DNA from: Hydrogenophaga taeniospiralis
GTDB lineage: Bacteria; Pseudomonadota; Gammaproteobacteria; Burkholderiales; Burkholderiaceae_C
Assembly: GCF_020510445.1 (NCBI RefSeq)
Contig: NZ_JAHBAG010000001.1
Coordinates: 3,386,501-3,450,500, forward strand
DNA: 64,000 bases
Direction of reading: 5' to 3'
In this document: one piece after another, positions 24,998 to 35,279 of the stretch
Layout: each line of letters begins with the position of its first letter
Position numbering within the stretch: position 1 is the stretch's first letter
Translations under genes and position numbers: made by a program
Notes under the pieces: generated by a model
What the model was told of the DNA's origin: nothing
Database searches by the model: none
Seen by the model: only the letters and a program-made list of their open reading frames with translations

Positions 24998-24998
<1 letters not shown>
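24291..24998 (-). CDS. signal peptidase I (S26), second copy type
   Basis: A 235-residue type I signal peptidase. One membrane segment spans about 20-38. The catalytic Ser45 lies in PSSSMNPTL and the general-base Lys99 in [11 protein letters not shown]; box E is [13 protein letters not shown]. The ATG at 24998 shares a base with the infB stop (TGATG), so translation is probably coupled; another ATG at 24977 is possible. In most betaproteobacteria the main lepB follows lepA elsewhere, so this is likely a paralogue placed inside the infB-rbfA cluster. It lacks the large second membrane segment and insert of enterobacterial LepB. Confidence 0.88.
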
Positions 24999-27877
<2,879 letters not shown>

Positions 27878-27908
27878 AGGTTCTTTTCTCCGCTGGGGCC
27901 TCCGCTGG

Positions 27909-29408
27909 TCAATTCGTGGATTGCGCTTCGTCACCGGTGAACCAGTGCGCGCGGGCCAGCATGATCAGCGCGGTGGCCTCTTCAGGCGTCTGTGCGGTGA
28001 TGTCGGTCAACTCGTCGGTGGCCAGGTCGGCCAGTTCGTCGCGGGTGTGGATGCCCGCATCGGCGAGTTTGCCGATCAGCTCGGGGGTCACGCCTTCGAG
28101 GTCGCGCAGGTCCTGCGAGACTTCCTCGACGCTTTCTTCCCGGGCAATTTCCATGGTCAGCAGGGCATCCTTGGCGCGGGTGCGCAGCTCGTTGACCGTG
28201 TCCTCGTCAAAGGACTCGATCTCCAGCATTTCCTGCAGCGGCACGTAGGCCACTTCTTCGAGGCTGGTGAAGCCTTCCTCGATCAGGATGTCGGCGATTT
28301 CCTGGTCCACGTCCAGCTTGGCCATGAAAATCTTGCGGATGCCGTCGGCCTCTTCGGCCTGCTTCTGGGCCGACTCGTCGGCCGTCATGATGTTGATGCG
28401 CCAGCCGGTCAGCTCGGACGCCAGGCGCACGTTCTGGCCGCCGCGGCCAATGGCGATGGCGAGGTTTTCCTCGTCCACCACCACGTCCATGGCGTGGCGC
28501 TCTTCGTCGACCACGATGGACTGCACATTGGCCGGCGCCAGGGCGCCGATGACGAACTGGGCCGGGTCTTCGCTCCAGAGCACGATGTCCACGCGCTCGC
28601 CGGCGAGTTCGTTGGTCACGCCATTGACGCGAGAACCCCGCACACCCACGCAGGTGCCAATGGGGTCAATGCGCTTGTCGTTGGTGTGCACCGCGATCTT
28701 GGCGCGCGAACCGGGGTCGCGGGCGCAGGTCTTGATCTCGAGCAGGCCCTGTTCGATCTCGGGCACTTCCTGGCGGAACAGTTCGATCATGAACTCGGGC
28801 GCCGAGCGCGAGAGCAGGATCGGCGCGCCACGCAGGGTGAGGTCGACCTCCATGATCATGGCGCGCACGCGGTCCCCGGTGCGGAAATTTTCCTTGGGAA
28901 TCATCTCGCCGCGCTTCAGACGCCCTTCGACACGGCCGCTTTCGACGATCAGGTCGCCCTTGTCCATGCGCTTGACGGTGCCGACGAAAATCTTGTCGCC
29001 GCGCGACATGAAGTCGTTGAGCAGCATCTCGCGCTCGGCATCGCGGATCTTCTGCAGGATCACCTGCTTGGCGGCCATGGCGCCGATACGGCCGATCGGC
29101 ACGCTCTCGACCGGCTTTTCGATGTAGTCACCCTCTTCGATGTCGGCGATCTCGTCGCGCGCATCGGTCAGCAGCTCTTCGGCGTCCGGGTTCTGCAGAC
29201 CGGCCTCATCGGGCACGACGAGCCAGCGACGGAAGGTCTCGTAGGCGCCGGTGTCCGGGTCCATCGCGACACGGATGTCCACATCGCCTTTGTAGAGTTT
29301 CTTGGTGGCCGAGGCCAGCGCCAGTTCCACGGCGCCCAGCACCACGTCGCGTTCGACGTTTTTCTCGCGCGAGATGGCATCGATCAGCATCAACATTTCG
29401 CGGTTCAT
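27909..29408 (-). CDS. nusA: transcription termination/antitermination factor NusA
   Basis: A 499-residue RNA polymerase-binding factor controlling pausing, termination and antitermination. In order: N-terminal polymerase-binding domain (about 1-130), S1 domain, KH1 and KH2 ([40 protein letters not shown]), then two acidic helix-hairpin-helix repeats (about 360-495) as in proteobacterial NusA. It lies 79 bases downstream of rimP and 31 bases upstream of infB. Confidence 0.97.
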   Translation of the reverse strand: MNREMLMLIDAISREKNVERDVVLGAVELALASATKKLYKGDVDIRVAMDPDTGAYETFRRWLVVPDEAGLQNPDAEELLTDARDEIADIEEGDYIEKPVESVPIGRIGAMAAKQVILQKIRDAEREMLLNDFMSRGDKIFVGTVKRMDKGDLIVESGRVEGRLKRGEMIPKENFRTGDRVRAMIMEVDLTLRGAPILLSRSAPEFMIELFRQEVPEIEQGLLEIKTCARDPGSRAKIAVHTNDKRIDPIGTCVGVRGSRVNGVTNELAGERVDIVLWSEDPAQFVIGALAPANVQSIVVDEERHAMDVVVDEENLAIAIGRGGQNVRLASELTGWRINIMTADESAQKQAEEADGIRKIFMAKLDVDQEIADILIEEGFTSLEEVAYVPLQEMLEIESFDEDTVNELRTRAKDALLTMEIAREESVEEVSQDLRDLEGVTPELIGKLADAGIHTRDELADLATDELTDITAQTPEEATALIMLARAHWFTGDEAQSTN

Positions 29409-29487
29409 ATCACTCGCCCACCTTTCCGGATATCGTTTTCAAATTCAAAACAGTTGCTTCCATGCATTTCCACGCTGCGTGCGCCAT

Positions 29488-30078
29488 TCAATGGGGCTCC
29501 GCCGCACCTGGGGCCTGCCGGCCCTTGAAATTCACAATGGGCGCCAACCGTGCCTGCTGGACATCGTCCAGCGCAAAGGTCAGCGCCTGCAGGGGCGGCG
29601 GCACGCGCTTCTTGCTCACGCGCTGCCCGGGCTTGGGTTCTGGCGCATCGCTCCAGACCACCTGCCACTGCACCCCATCGGCGGCGCGCTCCAGCGTGCC
29701 GCGAAATTTTTTCCGATTGGCCGAAACGTCCGTTCCCGTGGCACCGATCGGCGCTCTCAGGGTGATGTCCACCACGTGGCCAACGAAGCGGACGTAATCG
29801 ATCTCGCGCTTGAGCGGCCGGTCAATGCCCGGCGACCCCACTTCCAGCCTCCGGTACTCCAGCCCCTCAACCTCCAGCAGGTACTGCAGCTGGCGGGTGA
29901 TTTTCTCGCAATCTTCCACCGTCACGAAACGCTCAACCGGCGCTTCCTGCCCGTCTTGCGGGGCCTGCCATGGCCAGTCGATGGTGACCCGCAGCAAACC
30001 ACTGGCGGAGCGTTCGAGGTCCACCAGGTCGTAACCCAGTCCGGTGACGGTTTGCTCTACGGTGTCTTGCCAAGCCAT
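29488..30078 (-). CDS. rimP: ribosome maturation factor RimP
   Basis: A 196-residue protein for 30S subunit assembly. The start MAWQDTVEQTVTGLGYDLVD, the block RVTIDWPWQ, VEDCEKITRQL and EVGSPGIDRPLKREIDYVRF are typical. It heads the nusA-infB cluster. Its leader contains a promoter and a terminator-like hairpin (see the entries at 30130-30207), so expression of the whole cluster may be controlled by premature termination. Confidence 0.96.
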   Translation of the reverse strand: MAWQDTVEQTVTGLGYDLVDLERSASGLLRVTIDWPWQAPQDGQEAPVERFVTVEDCEKITRQLQYLLEVEGLEYRRLEVGSPGIDRPLKREIDYVRFVGHVVDITLRAPIGATGTDVSANRKKFRGTLERAADGVQWQVVWSDAPEPKPGQRVSKKRVPPPLQALTFALDDVQQARLAPIVNFKGRQAPGAAEPH

Positions 30079-30129
30079 CTTGTGTGGTGTCTGCCCTGAG
30101 GGTTTGCGTGGAGGGAAAAGCGTTCGGCC

Positions 30130-30162
30130 AAAAAAAATGGGCCGGTAGTAACCCGCCCATTT
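30130..30162 (-). terminator. terminator-like hairpin with U-tract in the rimP leader
   Basis: On the minus strand AAATGGGC pairs with GCCCATTT around a 12-base interior that can add two GC pairs, and the 3' arm runs into eight consecutive T (positions 30137 to 30130). This is a textbook intrinsic terminator. It lies about 50 bases upstream of the rimP ATG and downstream of the candidate promoter, so it could be an attenuator; alternatively it simply ends the DUF2788 transcript. Confidence 0.75.
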
Positions 30163-30177
30163 GGTCGTGAAGCCGGG

Positions 30178-30207
30178 ATTGTAACCCGTCTACTCCCCCA
30201 TTGGCAA
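30178..30207 (-). promoter_or_regulatory. rimP: candidate sigma-70 promoter of the rimP-nusA-infB cluster
   Basis: On the minus strand TTGCCA (30207-30202) and TACAAT (30183-30178) are spaced by 18 bases, predicting a start near 30171 and a leader of about 93 bases. Both boxes match the consensus in five of six positions. Confidence 0.6.
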
Positions 30208-30242
30208 GATCACACGGCTGGCCAGGCCCCGAGGCGCCGGAT

Positions 30243-30464
30243 TCATATCCCAAGCGCCCATTGGATGATGTTTTTGGCCAGGAAACCCAGCATGCCGAAC
30301 GACAACACCAGGAAAAGAATGAAGGTTCCGAATTTGCCCGCCTTGGATTCCAGCGCCAGGTTCAACACGATGAACAGCATGTACAGAATGAACGCGCCGA
30401 CACCGAAGGTCAGCCCGAATTGGGCGATCTGACCTTCGGTGTAGCCAAAAAGGGTGGTTTCCAT
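30243..30464 (-). CDS. DUF2788 small membrane protein
   Basis: A 73-residue protein with two hydrophobic helices (about 15-36 and 45-68), starting METTLFGYTEGQIAQFGLTF. The family is widespread in betaproteobacteria and has no known function. The ATG at 30464 was chosen as it gives the conserved N-terminus; the frame is open further upstream inside the DUF2189 gene. It follows that gene by 17 bases, so both are probably on one transcript. Confidence 0.85.
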   Translation of the reverse strand: METTLFGYTEGQIAQFGLTFGVGAFILYMLFIVLNLALESKAGKFGTFILFLVLSFGMLGFLAKNIIQWALGI

Positions 30465-30481
30465 GATGAAAGTGTTGGGAT

Positions 30482-31279
30482 TCAGGTCGGGGTCGGCGCG
30501 GGCGCCTGGGGGGCGGGCGGGCGCTGGCTCAGATCGCAGTAGGCGTGCCAGCTGGCGTGGGCGATCACCGGGATGAGGACGATCAGGCCCAGCAGCGCCG
30601 TGAGCATGCCGATGCCGGCCAGCACGGCGATCACCAGTGCCCACAGCGCCATGGGGCCCGGATGGTTCGCCACCGCACGCCAGCTCTCGGCCACCGCCAT
30701 GCTCACCGGCACCGAGGTGTCCACCAGCATCGGCAGCGCCACCACACTGGACGCATAGACCGGAGCCGCCAGCAGCGCGCCCATCAGCAACCAGACTTCA
30801 AACAGGCCAATGTCGCGCACCAGCACCACGTGGCGCAGGAAGTCGACCGGTTTCAGGATCGGTTCGGGCGACCACAGTGTGATCAGGCCCGCGGAGGTGA
30901 GCACCCAGCCGGTGCCCGCCAGCCCCAGCAGCAGGCCGAAACGCACCAGCCGGCCGTCGCCCGAGCGCCAGAGCTGGGCCACCTCGGCCATGCCCACGCA
31001 GCGACCGCTGCTGCGGGCCCGGCTGACGTGGTACAGCCCGGTGGCCAGGATGGGGGCGACGATGAGAAAGCCCGAAAACGCACCCGCGAGCCACCAGAAC
31101 TGGTCGCGCGCGGCCCACAGCAGCAGCCAGCCGAAGGCCGCCAGCAGCAGGCCGTGGATCAGGCCCGGTGCCGGGTTGCGCCGCAGATCGGCCCAGCCCA
31201 GCGCCAGCCAGCGCAGGGGCGAGCGCAGGGTGACGGGGGCTGGCGAGGTGGTGGCCGGGGGGGATAGCCTGTCGTTCAT
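30482..31279 (-). CDS. DUF2189 multi-spanning membrane protein
   Basis: A 265-residue inner-membrane protein with about six hydrophobic segments. LGWADLRRNPAPGLIHGLLL near the N-terminus and SFPMLVDT-like SVVALPMLVDTSVPVSMAVA in the last third are typical of the DUF2189 family, whose function is unknown. The ATG at 31279 follows the Pro-rich start MNDRLSPPATT; an earlier in-frame start would overlap the terminator after yejF. It probably forms an operon with the DUF2788 gene. Confidence 0.85.
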   Translation of the reverse strand: MNDRLSPPATTSPAPVTLRSPLRWLALGWADLRRNPAPGLIHGLLLAAFGWLLLWAARDQFWWLAGAFSGFLIVAPILATGLYHVSRARSSGRCVGMAEVAQLWRSGDGRLVRFGLLLGLAGTGWVLTSAGLITLWSPEPILKPVDFLRHVVLVRDIGLFEVWLLMGALLAAPVYASSVVALPMLVDTSVPVSMAVAESWRAVANHPGPMALWALVIAVLAGIGMLTALLGLIVLIPVIAHASWHAYCDLSQRPPAPQAPAPTPT

Positions 31280-31350
31280 GCTGATGTCCAGAAGACGGAG
31301 GGCCGGGCAAACCGCGTGTTGTAGCCGGTCGGCCCCCGTTTGAGGTTGAT

Positions 31351-31381
31351 AAAAGTCAAGAGGCCACAGTGTGGCCCCTCT
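31351..31381 (-). terminator. intrinsic terminator after yejF
   Basis: Immediately after the yejF stop the minus strand folds into a stem of AGAGG/CCTCT and CCAC/GTGG with a 3-base loop and two unpaired G, followed by TGACTTTTAT. It closes the yejABEF operon and insulates the DUF2189 gene downstream. Confidence 0.6.
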
Positions 31382-33066
31382 CAAGACGATGCTTGAACCA
31401 GGATGCGGGTGTAGGAATGCCCGGGCGATTCCAGCACGGTTTGCACGGGCCCTTGCTCGACCACCTGGCCGTCCTTCATGACCAGCACGTCGTGCGCCAT
31501 GGCCCGGATCACGTCCACATCGTGGGTGATGAGCAGATAGCTCAGGCCGCGCTCGCGCTGCAGGCGCTGCAGCAGGCCCAGCACCTGCTTCTGCACCGTC
31601 ACATCCAGCGCACTGGTCGGCTCGTCGAGCACCAGCAAGCGCGGCCCCACGATCAGCGCGCGCGCGATGGCCAGGCGCTGGCGCTGGCCACCGGAAAACT
31701 CGTGCGGGTAGCGCTGCAGCCAGTCGCTGCCGTGGCGCGGATCGTCCACCAGGCCCACGTCGGCCAACGCGACCACCACCCGCTCCCGCCGCTGGGCGGC
31801 AGTGAGTTGCGGCTGGTGCACCAGCAGACCCTCCCCCACGATCTGCTCGATCGTCATGCGCGGCGAGAGCGATGAAAACGGGTCCTGGAACACCACCTGG
31901 ATGCGCTGTCGCAGGGCGCGGGCCTGCCCCGCACGCAAGGCCTCGGGCCAGCCCTGCCCCGTCACGGCCAGCTCGCCGCCGTGCGGCAGCAGGCCCAGCA
32001 CCGCCAGGGCCAGCGTGGACTTGCCGGAGCCGGATTCACCGATCACCCCCAGGGTCTGGCCGGGCGCGATGTCCAGGTCGGCGCCCTGCACCGCCACGAA
32101 CTCGCCTTTTCTGAACCAGCCGCGCACCCCCGGCAAGGGCACGGGGTACCCCACCCGCAGCCCCCGCGCCCGCAACACCGGCTCCGCCGCTGCCTGGGCC
32201 GTGGCCGCCACGTCGCGCTCGGGTTTGCTGGCCAGCAGCCTGCGGGTGTAGGCGTGCTGCGGCGCGCCGAACACCTCGGCCACGCTCCCCTGCTCCACCA
32301 GATGGCCGCGCTCCATCACCGCCACGCGGTCGGCGAACCGACGCACCAGATTCAGATCGTGGGTGATCAGCAACACCGCCATGCCGTGCTGGCGCTGCAG
32401 ATCGGCCAGCAGGTCGAGGATCTGGCCGCGCAGACTCACGTCGAGCGCGGTGGTGGGCTCGTCGGCCAGCAGCAGCTTCGGACTGCTGGCCAGCGCCATG
32501 GCGATCATGGCGCGCTGGCGCTGGCCGCCACTGAGTTGGTGCGGGAAGGCGTTGGCACGCCGCGCCGGCTCGGGAATGCCGGTGGAGGCCAGCAACTCGA
32601 CCGTGGCCGCCAGCGCCTGCCTGGGCGTGAGGCCCTTCTTGAGCTGCAGCACCTCGCCGATCTGGTCGCCCACGGTGTAGAGCGGGTTGAGCGCGGTCAT
32701 GGGTTCCTGGAAGATGATGGCCACCTCGTCGCCACGCACGCCGCGCAACTGGTGTTCGCTCATCCGCAGCAGATCGCGCCCTTGCAGCAGCGCCGAGCCG
32801 CTGACCTCGGCGTTGTGCACCAGGCGCAGCAGCGAAAGCGCCGAAACCGTCTTGCCCGAGCCGGACTCTCCCACCAGGGCCAGCTTTTCGCCGGCCCGGA
32901 TGGAGAAATCGATGCCGTGCACGACTTCCTGGCCACCGAACGCCACACGCAAACCTTTGACGTCGAGCAGCGCAGGGCCGAGCCCCGCCGCCGGGCCGCC
33001 CCAAGGCGGGGCTGCCCCCTCAGGGGGCCGCGAACCACGCGCAGCGGGGAGCGTGGGGGCGCTCAT
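31381..33066 (-). CDS. yejF: peptide ABC transporter ATPase, YejF type (two ATPase domains)
   Basis: A 561-residue ATPase with two complete nucleotide-binding domains, as in YejF of the microcin C/oligopeptide importer. Domain 1 has Walker A GESGSGKTVSALS, signature LSGGQRQRAM and Walker B LLLADEPTTALD; domain 2 has GESGSGKSTLALA, FSGGQRQRLAIARAL and [12 protein letters not shown]. The ATG at 33066 overlaps the yejE stop (ATGA). The first 32 residues (SAPTLPAARGSRPPEG onward) precede the real fold, which begins LLDVKGLRVAFGG, and coincide with a GC-rich repeat. A later start cannot be excluded but no nearby ATG or GTG is obvious before the fold. Confidence 0.92.
   Translation of the reverse strand: MSAPTLPAARGSRPPEGAAPPWGGPAAGLGPALLDVKGLRVAFGGQEVVHGIDFSIRAGEKLALVGESGSGKTVSALSLLRLVHNAEVSGSALLQGRDLLRMSEHQLRGVRGDEVAIIFQEPMTALNPLYTVGDQIGEVLQLKKGLTPRQALAATVELLASTGIPEPARRANAFPHQLSGGQRQRAMIAMALASSPKLLLADEPTTALDVSLRGQILDLLADLQRQHGMAVLLITHDLNLVRRFADRVAVMERGHLVEQGSVAEVFGAPQHAYTRRLLASKPERDVAATAQAAAEPVLRARGLRVGYPVPLPGVRGWFRKGEFVAVQGADLDIAPGQTLGVIGESGSGKSTLALAVLGLLPHGGELAVTGQGWPEALRAGQARALRQRIQVVFQDPFSSLSPRMTIEQIVGEGLLVHQPQLTAAQRRERVVVALADVGLVDDPRHGSDWLQRYPHEFSGGQRQRLAIARALIVGPRLLVLDEPTSALDVTVQKQVLGLLQRLQRERGLSYLLITHDVDVIRAMAHDVLVMKDGQVVEQGPVQTVLESPGHSYTRILVQASS
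33001..33062 (-). repeat. stop-codon-adjacent repeat, divergent copy B (yejE 3' end, inside yejF)
   Basis: Directly after the yejE TGA the minus strand reads GCGCCCCCACGCTCCCCGC, then CCCCCTGAGGGGGC and GCGGCCCGGC. The stem module and the GCGGCCCGGC module match the other copies, while the first module differs. Because yejF starts inside the yejE stop, this copy is translated as the yejF N-terminus. Confidence 0.55.
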
Positions 33067-34100
33067 TGGTCGGCCTTGCGTGGATCGAGCGCATCGCGCA
33101 ACGCGTCGCCCATGAAGGTCAGCAGCAGCAGCGTGATCACCAGCACGGCGAAGGTGGACATGGAGATCCACCAGGCGTCGATGTTGTTCTTGCCCTGGCT
33201 GAGCAGCTCGCCCAGCGACGGCGTGCCCGGCGGCACGCCCAGACCCAGGAAATCCAGCGACGTGAGCGCCAGGATGGCGGCGCTCATGCGGAACGGCAAG
33301 AAGGTCACGACCGGCGTGAGGCTGTTGGGCAAGACATGGCGCCAGATGATCTGCCAGTTCGACAGGCCCAGGGCACGGGCGGCCCGCACGTAGTCGAGCT
33401 GGCGATTGCGCAGGAATTCCGCGCGCACATAGTCCGACAGACCCATCCAGCCAAACAGGCTCAGCAGGATCAGCAACAGGCTGAGGCTGGGCGCGAACAC
33501 GGCGGAGAAGATGATGAGCAGGTAAAGCTCGGGCATGGAGCCCCAGATTTCGATGAAACGCTGGAACGCCAGGTCGGTCTTGCCACCAAAGAAGCCCTGG
33601 ATGGCCCCCGTGACCACCCCCAGCGCCACACCGATGGCGGTGAGTGCCAGTCCAAACAGCACGCTGACGCGAAAACCGTAGATCAATTGGGCCAGCAGGT
33701 CGCGCCCGCGGTCGTCGGTGCCAAACAGGTTGTCGCGGGTGGGCGATGAGGGGTTGGGCTCTTTCGCGAAGTAGTTGAGTGTCTTCGGGCCATAGGGGTT
33801 GGGCGCGTAGAGCGCCCAGTTGTCGCCCCGGCTCAGTTGTTCGCGAATGAAGGGGTCCAGGTAATCGGTGGTGGTTTCGAAGTCGCCCCCGAACACGGTT
33901 TCCGGATAGTCGCGCACCATGGGAAAGTAGGTTTGCCCCTCGTAGCGCACGAGCAACGGCCGGTCGTTGGACAACAGCTCGGCGAACAGGCTGGCCACCA
34001 CCAGCACGCAAAAGATCACCAGACTCCAGTAACCCAGGCGGTTGCGTTTGAAGCGCTGCCAGGCGCGGCGGGAGGGGGAAGCGGCGGCCATTTCGCTCAA
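33063..34100 (-). CDS. yejE: peptide ABC transporter permease YejE
   Basis: A 345-residue inner-membrane permease of the YejABEF importer. An N-terminal membrane helix (about 24-43) is followed by a periplasmic loop with YEGQTYFPMVRDYPETVFGG, a YejE hallmark, then the transporter core with the EAA loop RAARALGLSNWQIIWRHVLP. It overlaps yejB and yejF by 4 bases each. Confidence 0.93.
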   Translation of the reverse strand: MSEMAAASPSRRAWQRFKRNRLGYWSLVIFCVLVVASLFAELLSNDRPLLVRYEGQTYFPMVRDYPETVFGGDFETTTDYLDPFIREQLSRGDNWALYAPNPYGPKTLNYFAKEPNPSSPTRDNLFGTDDRGRDLLAQLIYGFRVSVLFGLALTAIGVALGVVTGAIQGFFGGKTDLAFQRFIEIWGSMPELYLLIIFSAVFAPSLSLLLILLSLFGWMGLSDYVRAEFLRNRQLDYVRAARALGLSNWQIIWRHVLPNSLTPVVTFLPFRMSAAILALTSLDFLGLGVPPGTPSLGELLSQGKNNIDAWWISMSTFAVLVITLLLLTFMGDALRDALDPRKADQ

Positions 34101-35122
34101 TCAAACTTGACGCGCGGGTCCACCCACACGTAGCAGAGATCGGAAACCAGCTTGGTCACCAGCCCGATCAGCGTGAAGAAGAACAGCGTTCCCAGCACCA
34201 CGGGGTAGTCGCGCCGGATCACGCTCTCGTAGCTCAGCAGGCCCAGACCGTCCAGCGAGAACAGGGTCTCGATCAGCAGCGAGCCGGCGAAAAACGCACC
34301 GATGAAGGCCGACGGAAAGCCGGTGACGATGGGAATGAGCGCGTTGCGAAAGATGTGCTTCCACAGCACCTGGCGCTCGCTCAGGCCCTTGGCGCGTGCC
34401 GTCACCACATACTGTTTGCGGATTTCCTCCAGGAAGGCGTTCTTGGTCAACATGGCCGTGACCGCGAAACTGCCCAGCACCATGGCCGTCACCGGCAGGG
34501 TGATGTGCCAGAGGTAGTCCACGATGCGCGCCCCCCAGCTGAGCTCCTCCCAGTTGGACGAGGTGAGGCCGCGCAGCGGAAACCACTGCAATTGCCCGCC
34601 AAAGATCACCAGCAGCGCCACACCCAGCACAAAACCGGGGATCGCGTAGCCCACCAGCACCAGCAGCGTGGTGACCAGATCGAAGCGCGAACCGGCCCGC
34701 ACCGCCTTCGCCACCCCCAGCGGCACGGCCACCAGGTAGCTGATGAAGAAGGTCCACAGGCCCAGACTGATCGACACCGGCAGCTTTTCGATGATGAGTT
34801 CCGACACCGCCTTGTTCTGGAAGAAACTGGTGCCCAGGTCAAACCGCGCGAACTGCCCCAGCATCTGAACGAAGCGCTGGTGGGCCGGCTTGTCAAAGCC
34901 GTACAGCGCCTTGATCTGCTCCAGCCGCTGCGGGTCCACGCCCTGGGCGCCGCGGTACACCGAGCCCCCTTCGGCGCCGCCGCCCCGCCCGGTGCGCGCC
35001 TCGGCCAGGTACTGGTCCACCGGCCCGCCGGGCACGAACTGGATCACCACGAAGGTGAGCAACAGGACCCCGAACAGCGTCGGGATCATGAGCAGGAGGC
35101 GTTTGAGGATGTAGACCCACAT
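34097..35122 (-). CDS. yejB: peptide ABC transporter permease YejB
   Basis: A 341-residue permease of the DppB/OppB fold: the start MWVYILKRLLLMIPTLFGVL and FVVIQFVPGGPVDQYL are typical, and the EAA loop is VTARAKGLSERQVLWKHIFR. The region GAEGGSVYRGAQGVDPQRLE is the YejB-type insert after helix 1. It overlaps yejE by 4 bases and follows yejA after 157 bases that contain repeat copy C. Confidence 0.93.
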   Translation of the reverse strand: MWVYILKRLLLMIPTLFGVLLLTFVVIQFVPGGPVDQYLAEARTGRGGGAEGGSVYRGAQGVDPQRLEQIKALYGFDKPAHQRFVQMLGQFARFDLGTSFFQNKAVSELIIEKLPVSISLGLWTFFISYLVAVPLGVAKAVRAGSRFDLVTTLLVLVGYAIPGFVLGVALLVIFGGQLQWFPLRGLTSSNWEELSWGARIVDYLWHITLPVTAMVLGSFAVTAMLTKNAFLEEIRKQYVVTARAKGLSERQVLWKHIFRNALIPIVTGFPSAFIGAFFAGSLLIETLFSLDGLGLLSYESVIRRDYPVVLGTLFFFTLIGLVTKLVSDLCYVWVDPRVKFD

Positions 35123-35188
35123 GGTCAGTTTGTAACCGATGACGGGCCTGCACCAGCAGTTTTCCGGAGCGCGTCACGCCCGCCGGGA

Positions 35189-35279
35189 ACGCCGCGGAAC
35201 CGCCCTTCGACAAGCTCTGGCCGGGTCGCTGGCGTTGCTCCCTCGTGGGGGTGACGTGCAAAACGCGGCGCGGGGGTGA
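35189..35279 (-). repeat. stop-codon-adjacent repeat, copy C (yejA 3' end)
   Basis: The minus strand continues directly from the yejA TGA into TCACCCCCGCGCCGCG, then a GTCACCCCCACGAGGGA block, CAGCGACCCGGC and finally GGTTCCGCGG. Compared with copy A, the short AAA loop of the last hairpin is replaced by a longer segment containing GCTTGTCGAAGG, a motif that is itself common in repeats of related bacteria. Confidence 0.7.

Noticed and set aside
35201..35219. Sequence CCGCCCTTCGACAAGCTCT considered as a DNA uptake signal
   Set aside because: It is a single occurrence within repeat copy C in this window and resembles general repeats in related genomes; no enrichment can be shown here.
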